NCBI RefSeq assembly: GCF_000524195.1
Contig: NW_020170399.1
Span: 416,344 to 480,343 of the forward strand
DNA: 64,000 nucleotides
Origin: Echinococcus granulosus
Taxonomy: Eukaryota > Platyhelminthes > Cestoda > Cyclophyllidea > Taeniidae
Direction of reading: 5' to 3'
Below the pieces are notes generated by a model. The model was not told where the DNA came from, did no database searches, and saw nothing but the letters and a program-made list of their open reading frames with translations. A program made the translations under genes and the position numbers. Below, piece by piece: positions 38,151 through 50,349 of the stretch (positions are counted from its first letter, which is position 1; every line of letters begins with the position of its first letter).

Positions 38151-38807
38151 ATGACCAGTGAGAAAAGAAATGCAACTCAACCTCCACTCTATCACCAACG
38201 CCAATCTCTTATGCTCTGTGCTGTTCATGCAATCAACAATGTTCTTCAAAGAGATGCCGTTACTAAGGCCGATTTGAATAGGATTTGTGAGGAACTCGCC
38301 CCTAACTGTTCACCTCTGATGAACCCCCACCGCAACATCCTGGGTCTGGGAAATTTTGACGCCAACGCCCTGATAGTCGCTCTCCAACAGACTGGTCACG
38401 ATATTGTTTGGTTTGACAAACGCACCAGCCTCGCGGAACACCGTCTGGACTGGAACAAAATTGTCGGGTGTATTCTGAACACACGTCGGAAGAGCCTCGC
38501 TTCCGTGGGTGGACGGCATTGGGTGGCCTTCCGTGGATTTCCGACCTCAGACCCCGATGTGGTAAACTACTATGACTTTGACTCCAAATTGCGACAACCA
38601 GCGCTGGTCGCGAAGTCTCACGCCCAATTTTCCGAATACATCGAGCGACGCCTAAAGGAGTTGCCTGACTCTCAGCTCCTTTTCGTGGTGCCTAAGGAAG
38701 TGCTCGCTGATCGGACCTGGCGCTTGCCTCCCTCGCCTAAACCCACGGTCGAGGAGGAGCTGGTTGTAGAGCAGCGTCGCTCTCATCCGGTTGCCAAGAC
38801 CAGCTGA
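38151..38807 (+). CDS. Josephin-domain deubiquitinase (JOSD1/JOSD2 type), single exon
   Basis: Cysteine protease of the Machado-Joseph disease (MJD) family that removes ubiquitin. It has 218 residues in one exon (human JOSD2 188, JOSD1 202). After a short lead, VYHERQ-like LYHQRQSLMLCAVHAINNVL holds the catalytic Cys in LCAVHA. NPHRNILGLGNFDANALI follows, then the catalytic His in GGRHWVAFR, and the Asp/Asn position in YYDFDSKLRQP. VVPKEVLADRTW closes the domain. I prefer the ATG at 38151 over the upstream in-frame ATG at 38025 because conserved sequence begins just after it. Having no introns is notable beside its intron-rich neighbours; a retroposed origin is possible but not shown. The isolated Josephin domain, with no ubiquitin-interacting motifs, separates it from ataxin-3. 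Confidence 0.93.
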   Translation: MTSEKRNATQPPLYHQRQSLMLCAVHAINNVLQRDAVTKADLNRICEELAPNCSPLMNPHRNILGLGNFDANALIVALQQTGHDIVWFDKRTSLAEHRLDWNKIVGCILNTRRKSLASVGGRHWVAFRGFPTSDPDVVNYYDFDSKLRQPALVAKSHAQFSEYIERRLKELPDSQLLFVVPKEVLADRTWRLPPSPKPTVEEELVVEQRRSHPVAKTS

Positions 38808-39539
38808 ACGCAGCAACTATTCTACTGTATCGTTTGCACACATATACGCACCGTCTTCTTCTTTCCCCTCCTTGTCTCTCATTTTTTTGCATTTTTTTCT
38901 CTTTAGAAATGATCGTTTTTTCTGTTAACTATACATATTTGGTCAGAATATCGTTAACTCTCGTAACTTCAACACCCGAAGACGCAATAAGGCATACTGG
39001 TACTGGAGATTGCTTCTTGTTGGTGTTCAGAAAAGTGGATGGCTACAGGGATGGACAGGTTGCTAGAACATCGGGACGGGTTTGAACAGCAGAGTTTGGA
39101 GAGTCCGTGTTGTCAGACTTATCAATAAAACATTCACTCCTTTTTCCTACAACTTGATACATGGATGTAGACAACCTGCTCGTCGTAGCCATTGTATTCT
39201 TCTCTTTAAATTGGCACAGCACAAACCTGACATCCTTGGAACCGTTGTTAATTGTACGTCTAGTGAACAGTCATTTAGGTGACCATCTAAATATCCTCTC
39301 AATTGCGTCTGGTTTCGAAAACTTGGACATTTAGAAGCCTCTCTGCTACTACTTCCACACCCGGACTAGAACGAAGTTACAGCACTTATGTTGGTTTGTT
39401 TTACCATCCCACTTTATTTCAAGCTCAAGGTGACCAATCATATGGTGAGCACAAGTCTTACTAAGTAGAGACATTAATTTGAATGATTGCCGTCTCATGA
39501 GGCTACAGCGTCCTACTATCTTGATGCAGCCTCACACAA
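38808..39539. other. Intergenic 3' of Josephin gene
   Basis: No gene recognised. A possible AATAAA lies near 39123. If the histidine-phosphatase-like pieces next door are a real gene, its later exons on the minus strand would be sought here. Confidence 0.35.
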
Positions 39540-40060
39540 GCTCTGTGTGTGCCAGGAATTCTACGGGCTACGGTGCGGCAAACAAATTGTCACCACTTCG
39601 TGACTTGGAGATGATATACAAACATCTTGAATTAACATAACGGAAGGATTTAAGTCATGTAGACGCATAACGTGCTGGAGAGCTAAGTTTGTGAGATTTG
39701 AGCCTGCACAATCAAGGAAGGCATTATTAGTCTGAAAATAGCAATCCTTCATCGGTTAAGTTGCGAGTAAAAAGACGACGAGATTTTGAAGATCGACAAG
39801 ACAAAAAAACTTGCCATCTGCAGAATGCGCAAACACGGGATAGAAATGAGTTTTGAGCTTCTGGGTCCCGTGGGAGTTCCCGGATCAGCACCACCTTTCT
39901 TTAAAGCGAAGACCTTTTATCGACAGTTCATCTTTTCCCGCAGGAACATGGCAGAACTGTTCAGAGCTTCGTACTCCATGGCGAATCATGAGGATGAGGT
40001 CCAATGCAATCATATTCACATGAGAGTATATGAAGAGGCCAATTTTACACACTCACATGA
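39540..40060 (-). pseudogene. Possible histidine-phosphatase-superfamily gene or relic (two exon-like pieces)
   Basis: On the minus strand, about 40050-39890 reads NMIALDLILMIRHGVRSSEQ followed by GKDELSIKGLRFKER. This is the RHG active-site signature followed by an L[ST]xxGxx segment. A good acceptor (TTGCTATTTTCAG) near 39740 opens a second piece, to about 39560. It contains LNPSVMLIQDVCISSPSHEV, like the xxVxxSPxxR signature of the PGAM/UBASH3 branch, though without the Arg. No start codon, complete frame or later His motif was found. It could be a fast-evolving gene, a decayed copy, or chance. I marked it pseudogene only because it is incomplete. Confidence 0.3.
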
Positions 40061-41200
40061 CCTGTGAAGTGCCAGTGCTCTCAGCTAACAGGAAAGATGT
40101 GACTTTTGACGCTTGCTCACATTACTCTTAATTAAGTCACCCGTAACTTTTTATTTTACTTTAATAAACTATAGTTAATTTCCCCACTTGTGTTGTCCTG
40201 GTCCAATCATCTCACCACTGGCGAATGGGAACAGTTAAGGTCAATCCTGTGATGCAGGTGGAGGGTCTAACTTATCTTACTATTAAAGGAATGAAAATAA
40301 AGCCAAATGCCACTATTATTTTATTAATAATTTGCGTGGTGAACACTTTGTTTTTCACTGAGGATGACTTGGGCAATATGTTCATATGCCTGAGAGGATG
40401 GGGATTAGCGCCAAAATCAGTCACACTGGAGGGGAGCATCAAGACTGATAAGATACGTCATTTGAAAGAGTTGAATGCTTTCGCCTAGTTAGAAAAAAAC
40501 GCGCCATTATTGTGATGCTAAATTCAGTAACAATTTGCCTCCTCATTTGAGCACGTAGTTGAGTTATGCCTATTGGATGCGCCACTACTGGATGCACAAG
40601 GAGTCCACAGAGCTCGGGAGAAAGAGAAGTACGTTCTAGTTGAGCATTTTTGGATTCAATTCACAGAACTTGCATTTGAAAAGTTGGAACTCCGAAAGTG
40701 TGAAGCAAGCTTAAGCGTGGTAGAAAGTAAAAGGCTCAACTTGATCACGTTTAGGAGATGGCGTTAAAAACTTTGACTTTGGCGCACCACAATTTGCATC
40801 AACAACCAGGAAGTACCCGCGAAAACTGCAATGTCTTATATGGTGGGAGAACCGGGGTTTTAAAAAAGGATAAAACCTACAAGGCATCTAATTCAATGAA
40901 GGACCTTATGTACTTGGTTAACATGTCCCACTTACTTAATTCTTCTACTTGGTTTTGGCTCCTTTCGGGTTGTTTAAATAATCATATACCGTAATAATAT
41001 TCTAACAAACAACCCAAAGTGACAATAGTTTGTTGGTTAGAATAGTCACCAATTTCACGATTTAAACGTTTGGCACGCTAAGACTGAGAGAAAACCAACG
41101 AGAGATACTTTCGAAAACCCATATGGGTTCTCTCGGCCTTGTGTAAAAAATAGTCCATAGTAAAGCGTAATCTTACCTACTACTTCTAAGAAAATATCCC
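40061..41200. other. Intergenic, no gene recognised
   Basis: Short open frames on the plus strand (40225-40488, 40573-40767, 40758-40994) have no family motif and no splice support. Confidence 0.4.
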
Positions 41201-41684
41201 TGTAATATTCCAATAGTTAATTTAAATCTCTATTTGGTTAGGCGGGCACTTAAGCCCCCACCATGATACTCTCGGTGATCAACGTGGCCTCCGGACCATA
41301 TCAATAGCCCTCCGGCCCTACTGTACGTCGGCAATGCAATTTCGGTCCCACTACTCTGACTATGGCAGCAGAAAGTAAACCCAATTTCAAAGGACAGCTA
41401 TCCTGAGTTCCATTTCTGAATGCTGAATCTCAGCGTAGCGGAAGAAGGACATATGCTGTGACTGGGGAGATTTGTAACAATCCTTAACAGAAGGGTGGGA
41501 ATTGGGTCTACCCAACTCCCGTGTTCTTCAGGAATGTTATTAACAGCTAAGGCGACACCAGCCTCGATACAACTAGAAAAGTTTGTTATGGAGCTGTCTA
41601 CGGCCAGTGTTGATATGACTAGCGGTCGACTTACGCAATGACCTACACATTCTGCTCTTCCCTCAGTACAGTTACTAGACAGTG
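41201..41684 (+). mobile_element. TRIM-like element copy, cut by an assembly gap
   Basis: It begins TGTAATATTCC at 41201 like the other LTRs, with the LTR running to about 41361. The primer-site region TGGCAGCAGAAAG follows, then internal sequence matching copy 1 (for example CCCAATTTCAAAGGACA at 41379 against CCCAATCTTAAAGGACA near 2313, and ACATATGCTG in both). The element runs into the 100-N gap at 41685, so its right LTR is not seen. It is more diverged than copy 1. Confidence 0.6.
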
Positions 41685-41784
41685 NNNNNNNNNNNNNNNN
41701 NNNNNNNNNNNNNNNNNNNNNNNNNNNNNNNNNNNNNNNNNNNNNNNNNNNNNNNNNNNNNNNNNNNNNNNNNNNNNNNNNNNN
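41685..41784. other. Assembly gap (100 N)
   Basis: Exactly 100 N, next to a TA microsatellite and inside a repeat element. Both would explain why assembly failed here. Confidence 0.98.

Positions 41785-41822
<38 letters not shown>
41785..41822. repeat. (TA)n microsatellite
   Basis: An uninterrupted run of TA dinucleotides of about 19 units directly abuts the assembly gap, so the true length is unknown. Confidence 0.95.
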
Positions 41823-41825
<3 letters not shown>

Positions 41826-43332
41826 TAATCGAGTTTGCTAAGCAATTTAGGGTCCTTTGTCCCTTCTGATCCCCCTCCCCAGCAGTGCCTGTTTATTCTG
41901 AGCTTTTGTACATCATTTGTCCTGATAGCAAAACGTTTCCATGAAAGCAAGCTAAAGCACCATTAAAATAGCCAATTAATACTTCATCATTGTGAAATTT
42001 TTCCATTGTGTTCAGAAAACTAAAAAGAAGCCTAGAAGACGTTGAGAACAAAATACAGTTCTATCCAAAAAATTATTCCTTCCTTGCTCCCTATCCTGAC
42101 ATCTTTTCAAATTGGGCCTTCGTGTCCAAGTTTTCCGACCCAAAAAAGGTATTTAAGCGTTGAAAGTTCTGTAGAGGCAAATGAGTTTATTTGTGTCATG
42201 CAATCTGATACCGGGAGCCTCGTTTAAGCTACTGGAAAATTTTGTGATGGCCTTTTGATTGAGAATTTCAACATGGGATACCAGTCTTGATACTGCAGCC
42301 TATTCACGATTTACGCATCCGCAAAGCACCCGCAGGGCAGCCTCAAAACAAGTCTTGTTTGATGGCATTTGATGCCTTCACTTGTCTGTGAAACATTTTA
42401 GCTTCACTGTGTGCCACGGCAGTTACTCTCTTTCGCAGTCATCAAAATTGCGCGGTACCTTGTTGTTCCAGATGGAATTTCTAATAAAAAGTTGACACTG
42501 GCTGTGAAATGAAATGATCTTGAAAGCGTAAAGTAAAAGTTGTTTACTACGAATGGACATACCACAAAATAGGCTATTTTTTACCATTCATGGGTTTTGC
42601 ACATTCTATTATTGTATTTACTAAGTTGCTCCGTACTTCAAATTAAGGAAGTAAATTCACGGGCAATTTTACGGACTTCGATCACATTGTGAAAGCCTAA
42701 GCCACCTAGAAATTGATTTGGAGGAGCACCAAAGGTCTACAACAAAGCTGCAACAATGAATGGACGTAGTCTGGGATGGCATTTACTGGTTACTCCTCGA
42801 ATCAACGATCTTCTTTAACTGATCAAATTGTCATCAGCCAAACCATTGTGGTGGTATCATGTGGAACACTCACTAAAGTGTCTGTGTCATGCTCTCTTCA
42901 CATGCGCAAATGCGGCTTTTAAAGTGCTTCTAGGCCTTAAACCACTTCAACAGCTAAACGCACTTCTCTTCTTGAGAAAGTATTATTAGAATGCCTTCGA
43001 AGCACGAAAATGCTAATCAGACCATTAGCACACAAGCATTTAATGACTCTGACGTTTATTCCCATGTAATGCTTCACTCATGTCTCCTTCTACCAATAAA
43101 TCTGATAAGATTGCGAGTGTCGAATAACAATAACTTCCGAAAGCTATACCCCTTTTTTTGGCAAGACTACCTTCAATCGTCTGAGAACCGGATGGCAAAA
43201 TTAAGTTTATAACTTTCGACAGAAAGTGGCGTCTGAACAACCAAATAAATGCTCTCGAATGGAATTAGCGTAATCCAATCCGGCGCGATTGGTAGATGAA
43301 TAATTTGCAAAAAACTATCACCTGGTTGACAT
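41823..43332. other. Intergenic, no gene recognised
   Basis: I see no conserved exon, repeat copy or RNA gene in this stretch. Confidence 0.4.
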
Positions 43333-43378
43333 GAGCGCACGGACGCACTCACGCACGTACGCACGTGCGTGCGCACCA
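43333..43378. repeat. Alternating CG/CA-rich palindromic repeat
   Basis: A run of CGCAC and CGTAC units that turns into its own complement (ACGCACGTACGCACGTGCGT). It is able to form a hairpin and is strictly alternating purine-pyrimidine in part. Confidence 0.75.
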
Positions 43379-44639
43379 CACGGTCGAGCTGGCGGTGTCC
43401 TCGCCTAACTCAACCCACCCAACTGGAACACTTAAGAGTGAGGAAGGACCTGATAAGGCCAAGCACCTACCGCCTGATTGAGGGTTGATCAGTAGTTGAC
43501 CCTGTACTACAGTGCATGCCCCTGTAAGACAAGTACCGCCCTCTTTTTGCCTTGCTTTCTCTCCGTCGCAGTTGGATCTCGCAAAGAGTTCAGCAGCTAT
43601 AAAGATATGACAGACTTGTTGTTAGATATGGATGGAATCTTTAGACTTCATTAATCTAAAGTTCACAATTTGCAAAGATCGTCTAGGTGTTTTAAACAAG
43701 AGCTAACACATTAAGTTTCAAAAGATAAGGTATTTTGAAACATGTAGACATACGTAAGTCATTCATTTAAGGCAAAATTATCTCCATGCCAGTAAGTTGT
43801 CATCTGGGATAAAATAAAGATGGAATAAGGCAACGCGAAGTTTCAGATGTAGCAAATCCCACAGAGTGGTTCACTGTATCCTGCCGTATGGATTTGCACA
43901 ACACCTGCGCCGGGAAATTCAGCCCCAAAAAATTTAATAGCCATTTATTTAAAATTCAAATGTCATTCAAGTAGATAATAACTACTCAAGAGCAGGGAGA
44001 TCCCCGAGTACCCCAGTATTGCTGAAGTCTTTGCCTCTTTGGTGTTCTGATCAGGACCTCAACTGATCCTGGCAGCCGGCGTTAACCCTTTGCGTGTGCG
44101 ATCACGCATTGGTTGTTCATGCAAGGGCAGATTTGTTAAACAAAAGACGGCCTTCATTTACACGTTTCTATATCTAAGGAGAATTTCTTAGTATCTAATC
44201 TGCCTCCATGAGATGGAGGATTTATTCAGGCTTTTGTGCAGCATTGTAAGTTAGAAACACACCAGAATACCAAACCATCAAGTGGACCGAACTCACTTGC
44301 AAATGCATTCGTGCAATTCATCGAGTGCTGGAGGTGAGAAGCACATCTACATTTCAAATCGGCTCCGCAAGCCTGTCCGTAAATAGCATTTCAAGAAATG
44401 CAATAGTTCCTCCAGTTGCACAGTTCACATAAAACCAAAACAATGTGACCAGGCGGAAATTAGCTGAACAGTTAGAATTGGTTTCCTGCTGCGCAACCTT
44501 CTTTTAGTGAACCTTGTCATTAATATCTTTTCCACTTGAAAAGGACTCAAGCGCCCTTTTGGCCACTTTTACTTTCAATGTATTTCGGAGAGATGAAATG
44601 CTCCAGTCGCCAATAGTGATTTCACGCAACGTGGTCACT

Positions 44640-44890
44640 GCGATGAGTTTAATATTTCTCCCTTCCACCTCCGCCTTCAAAGCCTTAGAACGAGTGAAAG
44701 AGTTTACGAAGACATTTTGTGTAGTAGCAATAGATGAAGGGATACAGGTATCACGGTTAGACTTGTTCAGAGTACGTCTTCTCCCTCACTTCGAAGGTCG
44801 ATGACGTCCAATCCATCACGGAGTGCGTATTTTCCGATTGCCTCTCGCCTGAAAAGCACATTCAAACCAACGTGCATTGCAATCACTGTA
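44640..44890 (+). repeat. Dispersed repeat, copy A
   Basis: It matches 46810-47065 in the same direction. Shared anchors are CTCCCTTCCACCTC-like, GCAATAGATGAAGGGATACA (copy B: GCGATAGATAAAGGGGTACA), GGTATCA, TTCAGAGTACG and GCCTCTCGCCTGAAAAG. An open frame of 96 codons (44514-44804) covers it, but I recognise no protein. The family is unknown. Confidence 0.6.
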
Positions 44891-45366
44891 AATATCTTTT
44901 TCTCTTTTTATTATCTTATCAAATGCCCAATTACCCATGCATTCCTGTTATGCGCATTTGGTTGATTCACTTTACGGTAACTCTGTACCGTAGCGTATTT
45001 AAATCGCAGACCCTACGGATATAATCACTGTGTCTTGCTCAATTTCTTTCGTATGCAAAGCATATCAACAATTTTTTGTCACAGACCAAGGATCCCAAAA
45101 GAGTATGAAAGAACATGCCATATTTATGGCATTACTAGGGAGGGCAAAGTGCTGGTGCCAAGGAAGTGTAATTTAGCTAGATAAAGGATTAAAGTGCTTG
45201 CATCTGACAACAATGTGGAGCATTTGATAGTATGTGAGTTAGCTCTATTACATGCAAGCAGCTCAACGAAACCCCTTTCCACAATTCGTTCATTAGTTAC
45301 AACGTAATTGAGATTGCATTTTTTGACATTTGCATCGGAGACAATGACAGGCTCTTTTAGACATAT

Positions 45367-45564
45367 TGTAATGCCAGGAGTCTTTACTGAAGACGAAAGA
45401 CGTCATAATATTGGGCCAAAAAGGGTATTGCCGACGTGCAGTACGGCGGGGAGGTTGCTAGCATGGCCCGGAGAACATGACACAAAGCGAAAATACGAAT
45501 GTGGCGCCTCAAGTGCCCACGAGACCAAAACAAAGAAGTTAACAAGCAATCAAGGTATTATACA
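45367..45564 (-). repeat. Inverted TRIM LTR (solo, or 3' LTR of a decayed copy)
   Basis: Read on the minus strand it starts TGTATAATACC and ends in TGGCATTACA. In between it has GGCGCCACATTCGTATTTTC, GGGCCATGC, GTCGGCAATA and GTCTTTCGTCTTCAG, all found in the LTRs of the other copies. It is 198 bases long, close to the 196 of the left LTR at 2095. No partner LTR is clear nearby. Confidence 0.6.
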
Positions 45565-46809
45565 GCTCCTGCTCCCGAGCACCGCCCCTAGCGCTAACCT
45601 TGGTTTTTCTTTCGCGTCGACCAGCACGGTGTTGTCGAGTCGGTGCTGCAAAAAAATTTCGCCCATTAACCGCTGCAGTCATCGAATTTGGGTACAACTG
45701 AGATTTTTAACTCCAAAGTCATTAAACCCTCTCAGCAATTCCAACAGATCTGAAATTTCGTCCTGTTTGGAAACTGGATTGAGGAAAGAGGGAAATGTGC
45801 AGACCGTCACGTATGCCTATCGCTAGTGGTAAGACCACTGGCTGAATAGCCGAGCCTTCTACATAGGACGGGGTTGAAAAAGGTTCTTGAGGATAAGGTA
45901 TCGTGTCTATTCCTCCTCACCACCTATTTCTCACTTCACTGCTGCCCAACCACATCCATCTTTGTTTAGTCCAGCCAATAGAGAGGTAAAAGAAGTATCA
46001 CGTGTTCCCTTCACTGATGTCTTCATGCGGGTACCGTAGACAACTCCGCAACAAACTTTCCCAGATGGTTCACATTTAGTGTCGCTTTGGTTGTTAATAA
46101 CATTCCTGCAGAAAAACTGAATGAGGTAGTTGCCGAAGACATACGTCAATTAAAACCATTCTGCTAGGAGTCATCACAAATTCTCCCACCTACAGGAAAC
46201 ACACATTTTTGAGACAGCTCAAAAGTCATGGCCTCCAGCAGAAGTGCAATCACGGGGCCTCAGGTGGTCCCAAAACCAAAGCGTAGACTTAATAAGGCAA
46301 TCCAAGCATTACAATACATCCCACCCATTACAGGAGAAGTCTAACTGGAATTGAGCAAATTTGCTTTCATGAAGAGATGGTTTTCTTTCAAAAGAATAAA
46401 CACACCACCAACATCAAAGTAACTGCTTTCTATTCAAAAAGGTAGCCTTTATCCGCAATTCAGTCAACTTATGTGGGTTACATACTTGCAAGGATGCCAT
46501 TGATGTGCCCTTCCTTTGGAATCGCGGCATTCAGTATGGCATGCCCTAAATTTTTTTGGATAAAGTGCTAGAATGACTCAAAATCCTTGCTTGACATCTC
46601 ATTATTTCACTTAGTCGAGGTCATAAACCCAATTCACATGTAAAAAGTTTGAGGTTTTACACCCAAAATTCGTAATAAATGAAAAAAATTTGTTGCCATA
46701 TGTAATATTGCTAAATCCCCATAAATCAGTGTAAGTATTTTTGGAGGTTATTTTAAAATACTGATAAGTCGTGAGCCTAATGGGCTTTGTTCTTGCAAAT
46801 AGGGCAGTA

Positions 46810-47065
46810 AATCCTGCAGTAGCCTTAACGCATTTCTCCTTTCCACCTCAACCTTCACACCCATGGAATGGGGAGACGAGTCGGATGCAGCCATGCTTTA
46901 TAGGGCAGCGATAGATAAAGGGGTACAGGTATCATAAATGAGCGTGTTCAGGGTACGGCAGTTCCTCCTCCTTGGGCGCCCATGGTGTCCGATTTGTCAA
47001 CGAAGTCGTAGTTACTAACCGCCTCTTGCCTAAACGGTACATTCAAACAAACAAGTATGGCAAAT
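46810..47065 (+). repeat. Dispersed repeat, copy B
   Basis: Second copy of the repeat at 44640-44890, about 2.2 kb downstream in the same orientation and clearly diverged. The aligned blocks are listed under copy A. Confidence 0.6.
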
Positions 47066-49537
47066 ACCACTACCTGAATTAATCCATTCAGCAAGATTTA
47101 CTTCACAATTTGCCACAATCGTTAGCATAATAAGTTGAAGAAACTCAAAACTTGGGACCTGATCTGACCAGTAGTCTATGAAAGGTAAAAAAGCCGACCG
47201 AGATTTCTTCTTCAGGGGTGGACGACCTCCCTTGCCTTGGCAATTAGCGTAGGTCTTTGGCAAACGAAATCCCCTTGAATGCCTGAGAATTTAACAATGC
47301 ACATTGAATATCTAGTCAAAGTTTATGTTAGGCAGGAGGGCAGTGGGAGCAAACAGCTTTTTTCGACGAACCTCTCTTTTCAACGTACCTCTAGTTACTT
47401 AAATATTAGAGTACAAACGTTACCAGTAGTAGGGGAAGACCGAGCTAGATGAGACAAGACTTCCTACAGACCCAGGCCATAGTGTTTACTCCTTCGGAAC
47501 TGTTTTCTGCTGTTAGGATGATTCCATTCCAACTCCAACATGAAATAGACTGATGTGCCGGGATGGACGATAATGCCTAGAACACATTGAGGTTTTTTTT
47601 ACCATTATTTTGAATTCTCTCACTGCCTACTAGAAACCATTTCTCATATTATAAATTAACAAATAAAATAATACGTTATTTTGTTTAAAAGGATAAACTA
47701 TAACAAAGTAAAAGTGGATGCACAAGAATTTAGTGCCTTAGATAAATAAAATCCCGAAATACGCATTTAGAAGAGCCAAATATCACAGTATTTATCACAA
47801 AAAACTTCACATTTTACCACAGAGCGATCACAAGGCATTACCGAGTGGTTCTGGCAATGAGCCGCTCTCAATCTCGTGAATGTCATGCGCCATTTGTCAA
47901 ACGCCTCAAGTGCCTAGTGGACTATTAAGTAGTCTTATTCATGCCACGGCTTGGAGTACCCCAAAAAAAAACATTTAAATCTATCTTCATACCACCATTT
48001 TTCAATACAAAAGATGTTCAGAGTTTTGTGTGATTAAGTGTTCCTTCTGACATTAAGTGAAGCGTAACGCAATTGGGACTCCGATGAATTAGAACTGTTA
48101 GCTGCTATCTTGTGGATTGAGAACACTTGCGTTTACTTCAAAAAGAAGAGATTTACTAAACTCCAGCACATTTTAACAACGTAAACATTTTATATTTTAG
48201 TGCGTCACATGTAATTTTACATACATTTAAACTATAATGCTCCACGATGATCTTTCGAATTCATCTCCCTGGTGAACCAACTGGCGGTGAAACAAAAATT
48301 ACAGCCGACTAGAATGTGAATGTAGGCGATTTGATGGATTACGTGCATTCAAAAAATGGCATTTTTTCTACCCTTTTCTTCCGCAAACCAATTATCTGTC
48401 AATAATCGCTCCTACAGGCCCCAGCTGCGGTGCCAGTTGCGAGTCAACGAGTTGCTTCTGACAGCTGTGCCTCCAATAGCTACTGCTCTTAGAAGTGCTA
48501 TCCAGCAACAGTGAAGACCTAAAGCATTTACTCCGCGGAAGAGGCAAAACATACTCCTCTGAATAGTCAAATGGACACAATTTTAATTTGAACCTGTTCA
48601 AAAACGGCATCATATTCTATAGGGAGGTCGATGAAGGTGCTGAAGTAAAGAGGAATTCTCAAAAGAACTTAATATCAAGTATTTGTTGGGATTTTGGTAT
48701 TATAGAAGAAATTGTCTTTCACTAATGACTTGAAATTGATTTTTTACTGCTGGAAGATGAGCGCTTATAGCGCCAGTTCCAACGGCGGGGTTTTTAGGTT
48801 TTGGGAATTACCATGATTCTCGGAGGAAGAAGCGGCAGGTGGTGTCCCAAGAAAGTGGCACGTGGAAAATGGGCTCACAAAAATTATTAGGTTGATATAA
48901 GTTTCTCAGTTAAAGAACAAAATCCGCAATACCATACCAATGCCATACCATCTCCAAACCTCAGAGCGGGGAAGCCTTTGGACATTCGAAAACACAGGGA
49001 ACAAAAATAAAAGCAGTTATAAATGGGATAAAAAAGAATTCAGTCTCCTGGTCTTTTTTTGGAATTATTTATCATAATGGGGAGAATCAAGTGGCTAGCC
49101 TTCTGATACACCTTCCAGAGTTGTTGCATCCACTCTGTCTCGAAGTTCAATTTTGCGTCGTCAAGATGGGTCACTGGTAACCTCATCACCTGCCCTTTCA
49201 TCTCACTCAGACTACTCACCCAATTATCTTTTCTGCACATTTAGAAGTGCATATATGTGTCTACAAGTTTAATTGCTTTGCTAATGAGTGCCTAACATCC
49301 TAATGGGTGATAATTAGGAGGCCATCAACTCACAAGTAATTGGGATTACTGCGTTTTCTGCGTAAAGCTACGTTTACTGGCCTCTTTTTCCACTTAGTTG
49401 TGTGCTATACGCTGTTTTTACCTTTAGTTTCCACCAACTTAATGTCGCTAATTTCATTACTATAGTCTGTTTTTTCTCACAAGTAATTTACTTTAAATTC
49501 CCATCTCTAGTAAACAATATGGTCGATAAAATAAGAC
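47066..49537. other. Intergenic, no gene recognised
   Basis: AT-rich sequence without a supported exon. Minus-strand open frames at 47030-47263, 48392-48613 and 49040-49240 show no family motif. Confidence 0.4.
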
Positions 49538-49729
49538 TGTAATACTTTGTTTAAGTGTTTAAGACCGTTTTGGTTAAGCAAGCACTTAAGGCTCCGCTTT
49601 TGTACTTCTTTTAGACAACCCACCTTTGGACTGTACCAGTAGACCGTCAACCCTGCTCTGGGTCGGCAATACATACTCTACCTCAGTATTATGATTTCCT
49701 TCAACTTCAGGGAAGATAGGGAGTCTACA
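49538..49729 (+). repeat. Left LTR of TRIM copy 2
   Basis: About 192 bases with TG...CA ends. It keeps the TTTTGTACTT and GTCGGCAATA blocks of the family. Confidence 0.6.
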
Positions 49730-50349
49730 TTGGCAGCCTAGGAGGGCAAACTCGATCCTAAGGGCAACTGCCCTGAATTCCTACAATAAAAGTTAAACTT
49801 TCACGGTTTTATGATGGGAAAATCTGGACCGGCCTCTAACACAGAGGTTGAAAATGACGTCTACCAACTGCAAATACCCCAGTCTCGTGTTTAATAGGAA
49901 TGGTTTTAACAAATGAAGCCACATCAGCAGTGATCCAGTTCAAAAAAGATCACTACGAAGCTGCGTAGGGCACCTGTATAAAGATGTCAATCAAGTGAAC
50001 ACACAATACCTCCTCCATCTCTTTACTAGCTAAATAGAACCCAGAGAGATACAAATGGGTAGCATTGACGTGAGAGGATAGTGGCAAGAAGGAGCAGACG
50101 CGGAACCTTATTTTCACGAAACTATTTCAAACCCCGTCCTCTATTGAATGACTACTTTCGGGGCAGTATTCTTACATCTACCGAAGGACATGCAAGAAGT
50201 CCTGCATATTCTCCATCCTCTTCCTTCAATATCGGTCCCAAAAAAGAAGCTGGTGATTGGCGCTGTTGTTTGGTGGATTACTACAGCACGAACCACTTTG
50301 TGATGGCCTGCGTAGGAGGTTGACCGAGGGAATGCCAAAGACAAGGCTG

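Noticed and set aside
45308..45826. 172-codon open frame on the plus strand
   Set aside because: Overlaps the inverted LTR at 45367-45564 and has no recognisable protein motif.
46200..46560. Possible reverse-transcriptase fragment of a LINE
   Set aside because: The general look suggested a decayed element, but no polymerase motif could be read in any frame.
50081..50323. 80-codon open frame
   Set aside because: Inside the internal region of TRIM copy 2; TRIMs do not encode proteins and the frame is not kept in copy 1.
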